This document shows positions 57,171 through 64,000 of a stretch of 64,000 nucleotides of DNA, in pieces; the stretch's first letter is position 1, and every line of letters starts with the position of its first letter. The notes below the pieces were generated by a model that did no database searches, was not told the DNA's origin, and worked only from the letters and a program-made list of their open reading frames with translations. Origin of the DNA: Flavobacterium commune (lineage in GTDB: Bacteria > Bacteroidota > Bacteroidia > Flavobacteriales > Flavobacteriaceae); assembly GCF_001857965.1 (NCBI RefSeq), contig NZ_CP017774.1, positions 620,001 to 684,000 of the forward strand, in the 5' to 3' direction. The translations under genes were made by a program, and so were the position numbers.

Positions 57171-57199
57171 CAAAATTACTTTTTAAATTTGGATTGCAA
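57171..57199 (-). promoter_or_regulatory. guaA promoter, predicted leaderless
   Basis: TTG (57197-57199) and TAATTTTG (57171-57178) on the minus strand are 18 bases apart, a full consensus match. Only CGCCC separates the -7 box from the ATG at 57165, so transcription would begin at or next to the start codon. Confidence 0.7.
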
Positions 57200-57289
57200 A
57201 AGTGGATTTTTGAAATTTTTTATTTTTTTTCTGTTCTATTTTCACTCTTTTAATTTCATAAAAAACAACATACTCAATGCATAAGGTTT

Positions 57290-58003
57290 TTATTCTTTAA
57301 TAATCTTAAACTTTGATTTCACTCCTTTATCAATATTATCCCAAAAATCAGTAGCCAATAATTTACCGTCTTTATCGTATATCCGAAATTCACCAGTATT
57401 ACCACCGTATTGACCTCTATTAAGAGCTTCAACCTCTAAATAACTCAATCCTTCATTCAAATTAATCCTAATATCATCGTATGAATAACCTAACCTTAAG
57501 TTATTAACCAAAATTGTATGCTGATAATCATAAATTAAATCCGCTTGAATTAAATCACCATCAACATTCCCACAATCTCTAACCCTAAGAATTAAAAAAT
57601 CAGATTTAGTTCGGATTACTCCAAAATCAACATCCGTTTTTCTAATATAGGAATCATCCTCTTTCAATCCATTCGCAATCAAAGATTTACTCACGCTCTC
57701 ATTGAGTTTATCCCTAATTCTATCTCCGGGATTTACAAAATCATTGGTTTGTTCCATCGAAAAAGACTTCGCTTCTCCTATTTGATATTTAGAAGCTGAC
57801 GGCAAAACCGCATCCGGTTTTTTGAATATATTAGGTGCTTTGATAACCGCTGCCTCGGCTGTGGATGGAGTGACTTTCTTAGGAGCCGGAGCAGTATTTA
57901 ATGGCGCATTTATTTTAAACTTAGTAGTCCCAAAATCATTTTGAGCGTAACTACTAACAGTAAAACAAACCATTACAAACAATAAAAACTGCTTCCTATT
58001 CAT
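57290..58003 (-). CDS. Secreted hypothetical protein, paralogue of the next gene upstream
   Basis: A 237-residue protein from ATG 58003, with a signal peptide (1-20, VSSYAQ), a Pro/Ala/Lys-rich linker (about 30-65) and a beta-rich C-terminal domain. The domain contains DFGVIRTKSDFLILRVRDCG and ends GEFRIYDKDGKLLATDFWDN. The longer frame to 58048 would place 15 residues before the signal. Its C-terminal half aligns by eye with the 205-residue protein encoded just upstream. No function is known. Confidence 0.75.
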   Translation of the reverse strand: MNRKQFLLFVMVCFTVSSYAQNDFGTTKFKINAPLNTAPAPKKVTPSTAEAAVIKAPNIFKKPDAVLPSASKYQIGEAKSFSMEQTNDFVNPGDRIRDKLNESVSKSLIANGLKEDDSYIRKTDVDFGVIRTKSDFLILRVRDCGNVDGDLIQADLIYDYQHTILVNNLRLGYSYDDIRINLNEGLSYLEVEALNRGQYGGNTGEFRIYDKDGKLLATDFWDNIDKGVKSKFKIIKE

Positions 58004-58113
58004 ATTATTTTGCTTTTTAAAACTCTTAAGCATCAACAAATATACCAAGCTTTCATTTTACAAAACAAAATCAACATTGAACATTAAAGAAATTTTAACC
58101 AAAGCATTCGTTT

Positions 58114-58731
58114 TTATTCCTTTTCAATCACAATTGTAGCCTTAAAACCTTGCGCAATATTCCATTGATTAGCTGTAATCAGATTTCCTTTATCATCAAA
58201 AATTTTAAATTCGGCGGTATTTGGTGCTGCATATCCTTCATTGATAGCCTCAAAATCAATTCGATTAACTCCTTTTTGTAATGCAATATCAAATCCTTGC
58301 GCCTCTCCATTCAAAAGTACTTCCGGCTCAACGATAACATAATTCAAATACACACGCACCTTGTCTCCATCAACATAAGCCGCATCACGATAACTTACTT
58401 TAGCAGTTCCCGAAGCCGTTTTAACCACTCCAAAATCCTGATCTCTCTTAGCTAATTTTTCAGGATCTTTTTCTTCCCCTTTAGGAACTTCATATTTATT
58501 TTCCCCTATATCTGTTATCACATAATTTTTTATTGCATTATAATCAGCCTTAGATACTTTTACATCTTTCTCCTTAACTTCTTTAACCTTCACTTCCTTC
58601 TTTTTTGCCGGAGCAGCTTTAACCTTAAACTCAGCCCCAAATTCTTCCTGGGAATAAGCTGTTGAAAGCATCCCAAACATCAAACCCAAAATAAAAACCT
58701 GACCTTTAAAACTAAAATATTGACTCATCAT
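58114..58731 (-). CDS. Secreted hypothetical protein, paralogous pair member
   Basis: A 205-residue protein with a signal peptide (about 1-28, STAYSQ), a lysine/valine-rich low-complexity linker (KVKAAPAKKKEVKVKEVKEK, about 35-57) and a beta-rich C-terminal domain. The shared core with its neighbour is DFGVVKTASG ... YVDGDKVRVYLNYVIV ... FEAINEGYAAPNTAEFKIFD. The two genes lie in tandem 110 bases apart and probably arose by duplication. Either of the two adjacent ATGs (58731, 58728) may be used. Confidence 0.72.
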   Translation of the reverse strand: MMSQYFSFKGQVFILGLMFGMLSTAYSQEEFGAEFKVKAAPAKKKEVKVKEVKEKDVKVSKADYNAIKNYVITDIGENKYEVPKGEEKDPEKLAKRDQDFGVVKTASGTAKVSYRDAAYVDGDKVRVYLNYVIVEPEVLLNGEAQGFDIALQKGVNRIDFEAINEGYAAPNTAEFKIFDDKGNLITANQWNIAQGFKATIVIEKE

Positions 58732-58967
58732 TTTATGTATTTAATTTAAAAACTGTATTCAAAAAAACTATTTTTATTAGTCTATTCCTAATAGATAACA
58801 AGAAAGTTTTTAATTTATTATGTACAAAGCTAATCAAAAACAACCTAAACCTGTTTGTCTTTATCAAAATGAGTGTTTTTTATTTTACTATTTTTTATAA
58901 ATTGCACAAAATATTCTAAACTTTAACCGGAGGTGTATTCCTCTATAAACTAATTAAATACATCAAA

Positions 58968-59354
58968 ATGAAAAGAGAAAACATCTTAACGGGATCGCCA
59001 TGGGAAGACAAAATGGGATATTGCCGTGCAGTTCGCATCGGAAACATCATCGAAGTTTCGGGAACTGTTGCAATTGTCGATGGCGACAAAGTAAAAGCTG
59101 ATGACGCTCATGCACAAACCTTAAATATTTTAGAAAGAGTTGAAAAAGTATTAGAAGATTTAAACGCAAGTATGAAAGATGTTATCCGTACCCGTATTTT
59201 TACTACTGACGTAAGTACTTTTGAAGCAGTTGCTACAGCTCACGCTACTTTTTTCAAAGACATCAAACCTACAACTGGTTTTTACGGAATTAACCAATTA
59301 GTAGCTCCTGAATACTTAGTTGAAATTGAATTAACTGCTGTATTAACTGAATAA
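58968..59354 (+). CDS. RidA family enamine/imine deaminase
   Basis: A 128-residue trimeric-type RidA/YjgF protein that hydrolyses reactive enamines to keto acids. The conserved arginine and glutamate region is present (VIRTRIFTTDVSTFEAVATAH and PEYLVEIELTAVL, the family C-terminus). Some residues of the usual substrate pocket differ, so it may belong to an Rid4-7-like subgroup rather than archetypal RidA. A small gaggtgtattcctc hairpin lies about 30 bases before the ATG. It is a single gene. Confidence 0.88.
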   Translation: MKRENILTGSPWEDKMGYCRAVRIGNIIEVSGTVAIVDGDKVKADDAHAQTLNILERVEKVLEDLNASMKDVIRTRIFTTDVSTFEAVATAHATFFKDIKPTTGFYGINQLVAPEYLVEIELTAVLTE

Positions 59355-59374
59355 TTAGATTTCCAAAATTACTC

Positions 59375-59428
59375 TTCGAGCGCAATAAAAGCAATTAGAA
59401 AACTAAAACTGCTTTTGTTGCGCTCGAA
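59375..59428 (+). terminator. Long hairpin between the RidA and ClC genes
   Basis: The arms ttcgagcgcaataaaagca (59375-59393) and tgcttttgttgcgctcgaa (59410-59428) differ at one position and flank a 16-base loop. It starts 20 bases after the RidA stop. There is no T-tract, so it may be a palindromic repeat acting as a transcript end. Confidence 0.65.
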
Positions 59429-59451
59429 TGCTAATACTACAACAAAGCCCA

Positions 59452-60699
59452 ATGAACTTAAAAAAGACAATACTACTTTCACTCAAATGGATTTTAATCT
59501 GTGCTTTGATAGGTTTTTTTTCCGGTTCGGCTTCTGCTTTTTTTTTAATTGCCCTGGAATGGGTATCGCAGCTTAGAATACAAAACAGCTGGTTTATCTG
59601 GTTATTACCCATCGGTGGACTTTTAATTGGTTTACTTTATCATTATCATGGCAAAGACGTAGTTAAAGGAAACAATCTTTTATTAGAAGAATACGAAACT
59701 CCTACAAAAGTGATTCCGCTAAAAATGGCTCCTTTTGTACTTATAGGAACACTTATCACCCATCTTTTTGGAGGTTCGGCAGGTCGTGAAGGAACAGCGG
59801 TACAAATGGGAGGTGCAATTGCCGACCAGTTTAGCCGTATATTCCTTCTCGATGCAACCGACCGAAAAACACTTATTATTTTAGGAATCAGTGCCGGTTT
59901 TGCATCTGTTTTTGGAACTCCGCTTGCAGGTGCTATTTTTGCTCTGGAAGTGGTTTATTTTTGTAAAATCAGTGTAAAAAGTAGTATCCTCTCTTTTGTC
60001 GTTGCTTATTTTGCTAATTACACCGTAGAACTTTGGGCTGTTCATCACACACATTACAGCATCCCAATAATTCCCGAAATGAATCCGGAAAACTTACTTT
60101 GGATAATTCCATCCAGCATTTTATTTGGTTTTGCTGCCATGCTTTTCTCCAGAAGCACACATTTTTGGGGTGCTCTATTCTCAAAAAACATTGCCTATCC
60201 ACCGTTGCGCCCTTTTGTATGCGGAATCATCTTAGCATTAGCTTTTTATACTTTTAATGTATCACAGTTTATGGGATTAGGTGTTCCTTCCATTGTAGAA
60301 GCCTTCTCAAAACCGAATGAATATCAAGATTTTTTACTCAAAATTTTATTTACAGGATTTACTTTGGGAGCAGGATTTAAAGGTGGAGAAGTAACTCCAT
60401 TATTTTTTGTAGGTGCGACTCTGGGAAGTGCTTTATCTATTTTTATTCCGTTGCCAATAGCACTTTTGGCAGGAATGGGATTTGTTGCTGTATTTTCGGG
60501 TGCTACTCACACACCTATTGCCTGTACTATTATGGGAATCGAACTTTTTGGTATTGAAGCTACTGTTTTCATTGGAATCTCTTGCTTTATTGCCTATCTG
60601 GCTTCGGGTTCAGTAGGCATTTATCATGCACAAACTGTAAAAGGAGTAAAAATCCGTTTGTATGAAAGATTTAAAAGACGCAAACTTGATGATTTATAA
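59452..60699 (+). CDS. ClC-type voltage-gated chloride channel/antiporter
   Basis: A 415-residue membrane protein with about ten helices. ClC selectivity motifs are visible: GSAGREGTAVQMGG (gating-glutamate loop, where GREGP is usual), a GFASVFGTPLAGAIFALE helix and FKGGEVTPLFFVGATLG. It moves chloride or a related anion across the inner membrane; the Thr after GREG marks the subgroup of shorter bacterial homologues. ATG 59452 (MNLKKTI) is chosen because ATG 59428 overlaps the hairpin arm. The C-terminus lacks CBS domains. Confidence 0.9.
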   Translation: MNLKKTILLSLKWILICALIGFFSGSASAFFLIALEWVSQLRIQNSWFIWLLPIGGLLIGLLYHYHGKDVVKGNNLLLEEYETPTKVIPLKMAPFVLIGTLITHLFGGSAGREGTAVQMGGAIADQFSRIFLLDATDRKTLIILGISAGFASVFGTPLAGAIFALEVVYFCKISVKSSILSFVVAYFANYTVELWAVHHTHYSIPIIPEMNPENLLWIIPSSILFGFAAMLFSRSTHFWGALFSKNIAYPPLRPFVCGIILALAFYTFNVSQFMGLGVPSIVEAFSKPNEYQDFLLKILFTGFTLGAGFKGGEVTPLFFVGATLGSALSIFIPLPIALLAGMGFVAVFSGATHTPIACTIMGIELFGIEATVFIGISCFIAYLASGSVGIYHAQTVKGVKIRLYERFKRRKLDDL

Positions 60700-60767
60700 A
60701 TTGTAAAAAGAAGTTAATTCTGAAATGTTTTCATAGTTTACACTAAAAAAATGTAAATTCGCAAACT

Positions 60768-61772
60768 ATGAAAATACAAGACATACAAGCGATACAATCC
60801 TTACTGGCAACACCTAAAAAAGTTGCTATCATTCCGCATAGAAATCCTGACGGAGACGCTATGGGCTCAACCTTAGCCTTATATCATTTTTTAAGCAAAA
60901 ACAATCACGAAGCTACGGTTATATCTCCAAACGAATTTCCTGATTTCTTAGCCTGGCTTCCCGGCTCTGAAATGGTTCGTGTTTTTGAAACAGACAAAGA
61001 AAATTGCACTCAAATATTAAAAGAAGCTAATCTAGTTTTCACCCTCGATTTCAATGCCTTTCATCGTGTAGGCGAAATGGAAAAAGTACTCGAAGTACTC
61101 GACACCACTTACATTATGATTGATCATCATCAAAAACCGGATGATTATGCTGCTTACACTTATTCAGACACTTCTTTTGGTTCTACCTGCGAAATGGTAT
61201 ATAACTTCATTTCTTTTTTAGGTCAAAAAGAACAAATTGACACAATAATAGGAACCTGTATTTATACAGGTATTTTAACCGATTCCGGTTCTTTTAAATT
61301 CCCTAATACTACTGGAAACACCCATAGAATTGTTGCCGAATTAATTGATTTAGGAGTAGAAAACACTAAAATCCCTAACCTGCTTTTTGACAATAGTTCC
61401 TACAGCCGATTACAGTTATTAGGTAGAGCTTTACAAAATTTAAAAATATTACCTGAACATAAAACTTCATACATCACACTAAGTCAGGACGAATTAAACA
61501 GTTTTAACTATGTAAAAGGAGATACCGAAGGAATTGTAAATTATGGATTAAGCATCAAAGGAATACAGTTTACGGCTATTTTTATCGAAAACAAAGACGA
61601 AAAAATCATTAAGATTTCTTTTCGTTCTCAAGGTAGTTTTGATGTAAATGAGTTTGCCCGAGAACACTTTAACGGAGGCGGACACCGCAATGCCGCCGGT
61701 GGAAAATCAGAACTTTCGATGGAAGAAACCATAGCAAAATTTGAAAAAATAGTCAATAATCTAACGCTGTAA
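60768..61772 (+). CDS. DHH-family phosphoesterase (NrnA/oligoribonuclease-like)
   Basis: A 334-residue bifunctional-type phosphoesterase. The DHH domain opens with IIPHRNPDGDAMGSTLAL, has Asp motifs in FTLDFNA and MIDHHQKPDDY, and TGILTDSGSF. The DHHA1 domain ends GGGHRNAAGGK. Such proteins degrade nanoRNA or cleave pAp and cyclic-dinucleotide products in the cytoplasm. Only 5 bases separate it from gldI, so the two share a transcript. An inverted repeat catagttt/aaactatg covers its start codon. Confidence 0.9.
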   Translation: MKIQDIQAIQSLLATPKKVAIIPHRNPDGDAMGSTLALYHFLSKNNHEATVISPNEFPDFLAWLPGSEMVRVFETDKENCTQILKEANLVFTLDFNAFHRVGEMEKVLEVLDTTYIMIDHHQKPDDYAAYTYSDTSFGSTCEMVYNFISFLGQKEQIDTIIGTCIYTGILTDSGSFKFPNTTGNTHRIVAELIDLGVENTKIPNLLFDNSSYSRLQLLGRALQNLKILPEHKTSYITLSQDELNSFNYVKGDTEGIVNYGLSIKGIQFTAIFIENKDEKIIKISFRSQGSFDVNEFAREHFNGGGHRNAAGGKSELSMEETIAKFEKIVNNLTL

Positions 61773-61777
61773 ATACT

Positions 61778-62449
61778 ATGAAGGCTATCCAATTTATGAT
61801 TTTAAGTTCCTTTTTATGCTTAGGTTTTACTGCCTGCAAGGAACCGCAGGGAGCCCGACGTCCTGTTTCGAGAGCTTCGGGAGTTTTCATGAAAAAATCA
61901 ATTGAAAGAAATAAAAAGCTGATTGCTTCGGAAGAAGACCAAATCAAAGCTTTGATGAAAAAAAATCCGAAGATTAGCTACATTGCTTCTTCTAAAGGTT
62001 ATTGGTATTCTTATGAAATTAAAAACGAAATTGATTCTTTGACACCAAAAAAAGGCGACGTTGCTTTTTTTAACTATGAATTAAAAGACCTAAATGGAGC
62101 AGTTATCTATTCGGAAGTGGAGCTTAGACCTCAGGTATATCGAGTGGACAAACAGGACATCATGATGGGATTGAGGGACGGAATTAAATTGATGCGTAAA
62201 AACGAAAAAATAAATTTTTATTTTCCTTCTCATATTGCTTATGGTTATCACGGAGACAATAAAAAAATTGGTGTAAACCAACCTTTAATTTGTACTGTAA
62301 CCTTAAACGATTTCAAATCGGAGGCGGTTTACAAAAAAGAATTAGAACAAAACATCACCAATAATTTGGCTAAAACCGATAGTATAAAAAAGGCTAAAAA
62401 AGTAGTTTTAAAAACAAAACCAATAAGCAAAGACACCTTGGAAGAATAA
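61778..62449 (+). CDS. gldI: Gliding motility-associated peptidyl-prolyl isomerase lipoprotein GldI
   Basis: A 223-residue lipoprotein with signal and lipobox LGFTAC (Cys20). An FKBP-type domain lies at about 85-180 (KGDVAFFNYELKDLNGAVIY ... FYFPSHIAYGYHGDNKKIG ... PLICTVTLNDF). The KEPQGARRPVSRASG opening and overall layout match GldI of Flavobacterium, a protein needed for gliding and probably for folding of type IX secretion/gliding parts in the periplasm. It follows the DHH gene by 5 bases and precedes two more isomerase genes. Confidence 0.9.
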   Translation: MKAIQFMILSSFLCLGFTACKEPQGARRPVSRASGVFMKKSIERNKKLIASEEDQIKALMKKNPKISYIASSKGYWYSYEIKNEIDSLTPKKGDVAFFNYELKDLNGAVIYSEVELRPQVYRVDKQDIMMGLRDGIKLMRKNEKINFYFPSHIAYGYHGDNKKIGVNQPLICTVTLNDFKSEAVYKKELEQNITNNLAKTDSIKKAKKVVLKTKPISKDTLEE

Positions 62450-62488
62450 TTCTAAGATCCGTAAACTGCAAAAACAATAAATAAAATC

Positions 62489-63607
62489 ATGAAAAAAAGC
62501 ATTCTATTTGTGCTACTTCTTATCAGTTGTTTTTATTCTTGTAAAAATGAAAGCGATTATTTCGCAGATGGTTTGTATGCTAAAATTGAAACCAATAAAG
62601 GCATCATTTATTTAGAACTGGATTATAAAAAAGCTCCTATTACAGTAGCCAATTTTGTTACGCTGGCTGAGGGAAAAAATAATTTTGTAACTGTAGATTA
62701 CGCTAAAGGACGTCCTTTTTATGATGGCATGAAGTTTTACCGTGTCATCAAAGGATTTGTAATTCAAACCGGAGATCCCGAAGGAACAGGAACAGGTAAT
62801 TCCGGCTATAAATTTAAAGACGAATTTAACGATTATTTTTTTGACAAAGAAGGTATTTTGGCTATGGCCAATAACGGCCCTAACACAAACAGCAGCCAAT
62901 TTTTTATCACTCGTAACCCTACTCCCTGGCTCAACGGGAAGCACACTATTTTTGGTCATGTGATGGGCAATGGTATGGAGGTGGTCAATGATATTAATCA
63001 GGACGATGTTGTTAAATCAATCATTATTATTAGAAAAGGAGAAGCTGCTAAAAAATTCAATGCGGTAAAAATATTTGATGATTATTTTGTTATTGAATCT
63101 AAAAACCAAAAAGTACAAAAGGATATTGAAACCCAAAACGAGAAAAAGTATTACGAAAAATACGGGGAAATAATTACAGCTAAAACCAACTATTTTGAAG
63201 CTTTAAAAGAAAAAGCGACCAAAACCGTTTCGGGACTAAAATACATCATTACTCAAAAAGGAAGTGATACAAAACCGGTAAAAGGAACTACTGTTAACGT
63301 AAATTATGCTGTGTTTTCAGAATATGGAGAGCTTTTTGATACCACAATCGAAAGTGTAGCAAAAGATTTTGGAAAATTGAATTCGCAACGTGCTGCTCAA
63401 AACGCTTACCAGCCAATTCTTTTTCAGGCAGGAAAAAGAGATGGTATCATTCCCGGATTTACTGAAGGCATCGATAAAATGTCTTATGGAGACAAAGCCG
63501 TTTTATTTATTCCCTCGCATTTAGCCTATGGTGCCGGTGGTGCAGGTAGTGCAATTCCGCCGCACACCAATCTTATTTTTGAAATTGAATTAATTAAACC
63601 TCAATAA
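62489..63607 (+). CDS. Lipoprotein with cyclophilin and FKBP domains in one chain
   Basis: A 372-residue lipoprotein (lipobox FYSC, Cys19). Residues about 30-185 are a cyclophilin domain (FYRVIKGFVIQTGDPEGTGTG, NSSQFFITRNPTPWLNGKHT). A helical linker follows (about 200-245), then an FKBP domain at about 250-371 (GTTVNVNYAVFSEYGELFDT, PGFTEGIDKMSYGDKAVLFI, SHLAYGAGGAGSAIPPHTNL). Fusing both prolyl isomerase folds is uncommon outside Bacteroidetes. It is 39 bases after gldI and is likely part of the same envelope-folding operon. Confidence 0.93.
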   Translation: MKKSILFVLLLISCFYSCKNESDYFADGLYAKIETNKGIIYLELDYKKAPITVANFVTLAEGKNNFVTVDYAKGRPFYDGMKFYRVIKGFVIQTGDPEGTGTGNSGYKFKDEFNDYFFDKEGILAMANNGPNTNSSQFFITRNPTPWLNGKHTIFGHVMGNGMEVVNDINQDDVVKSIIIIRKGEAAKKFNAVKIFDDYFVIESKNQKVQKDIETQNEKKYYEKYGEIITAKTNYFEALKEKATKTVSGLKYIITQKGSDTKPVKGTTVNVNYAVFSEYGELFDTTIESVAKDFGKLNSQRAAQNAYQPILFQAGKRDGIIPGFTEGIDKMSYGDKAVLFIPSHLAYGAGGAGSAIPPHTNLIFEIELIKPQ

Positions 63608-63641
63608 TTTTTAAATACAACTATTAGAAAAACACAACCCC

Positions 63642-64000
63642 ATGAAATTTAGAATATTATTTTTAGCATTCTTTGCTTTACTTACAGTTCAGGCACAGGA
63701 AACTTCTAAAAAAGCAGTTAAAAAAACAGCTGCTGTAAAAGAAGAAGGTATTTTTGCAACCATTAATACTACTAAAGGAGCCATTGTTTTACAATTAGAA
63801 TTCGAAAAAACACCCGTTACCGTTGCCAATTTCATTAGCCTTGCACAAGGTAAAAACGAATTTGTAACCGACAGTAAACTGAAAGGCAAACCTTTTTTTG
63901 ATGGTTTGAAATTTCACAGAGTAATTAGTGATTTCATGATTCAGGGGGGGGATCCACAAGGAACCGGTGCCGGAGGAACAGGTTATTCTTTTAAAGACGA
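63642..64000 (+). CDS. Periplasmic cyclophilin-type peptidyl-prolyl isomerase (3' end outside window)
   Basis: ATG 63642 opens a frame that runs off the window after 119 codons. A signal peptide (1-18, TVQAQ) is followed by an Ala/Lys linker and the start of a cyclophilin domain (GIFATINTTKGAIVLQLEFE, FHRVISDFMIQGGDPQGTGA). It lies 34 bases after the cyclophilin-FKBP gene and closely resembles that gene's first domain, so it is probably a tandem relative. It has no lipobox, so it should be soluble in the periplasm. Confidence 0.92.
   Translation, partial: MKFRILFLAFFALLTVQAQETSKKAVKKTAAVKEEGIFATINTTKGAIVLQLEFEKTPVTVANFISLAQGKNEFVTDSKLKGKPFFDGLKFHRVISDFMIQGGDPQGTGAGGTGYSFKD

Overview
This window looks like a chromosomal segment of a Flavobacterium or a close relative in Flavobacteriaceae. 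The DNA is AT-rich, and it carries a SusC/RagA TonB-dependent transporter, the gliding-motility lipoprotein gene gldI, many Bacteroidetes-restricted families (DUF4834, DUF3810, DUF4268, DUF3857, YwqK/MORN) and promoters of the Bacteroidetes form TTG-N17-20-TAnnTTTG. Leaders are A-rich with little Shine-Dalgarno signal, and several genes appear to start with TTG. Family names are recalled from sequence patterns; no database search was run.

Layout. 1-5.9 kb: 3'-truncated susC-like gene and, upstream, a propeller/Y_Y_Y/HTH membrane regulator that probably controls it. 6.1-8.9 kb: uvrA. 9-15 kb (minus): small membrane protein, polysaccharide flippase, glycosyltransferase, YfhO-type membrane protein and DUF4834 protein, a likely cell-surface glycan group. 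15-18.7 kb: outer-membrane protein, GNAT-like protein and a PLP-dependent alpha-oxoamine synthase. 18.7-22.5 kb: accessory stretch with orphan ORFs, a complete IS4-family element with a 10-bp target duplication, and palindromic repeats. 22.5-29.9 kb: DUF2200, NYN-LOTUS protein, FMN glutamate-synthase-like protein, rdgB flanked by two paralogous minus-strand small RNA genes, DEAD-box helicase and CarboxypepD_reg protein. 30-36.3 kb: dipeptidase PepD, DUF3810 putative metalloprotease, type III PKS-like enzyme, PlsC-like acyltransferase, NUDIX hydrolase and DUF4268. 36.4-43.5 kb: overlapping three-gene exported operon (TPR-MORN protein, transglutaminase/DUF3857 protein, DUF3857 protein). 43.5-44.8 kb: IS3-family element. 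44.8-58.7 kb: mostly minus-strand housekeeping genes (nitronate monooxygenase-like, mnmA, yidC, pyrG, guaA) with a second MORN protein, a FAS1 lipoprotein, a LysM/periplasmic-binding fusion and a paralogous pair of secreted proteins. 59-64 kb: RidA, ClC channel, NrnA-like DHH phosphoesterase, gldI and two further peptidyl-prolyl isomerases (the last runs off the window).

The observations I would follow first are: (1) the two homologous ~140-nt small RNA genes around rdgB, each with its own promoter, a 5'/3' closing stem and a rho-independent terminator, resembling a duplicated 6S-type RNA; (2) the translationally coupled secreted MORN/transglutaminase/DUF3857 operon; and (3) the number of long intergenic palindromes of different families, several placed between convergent genes.
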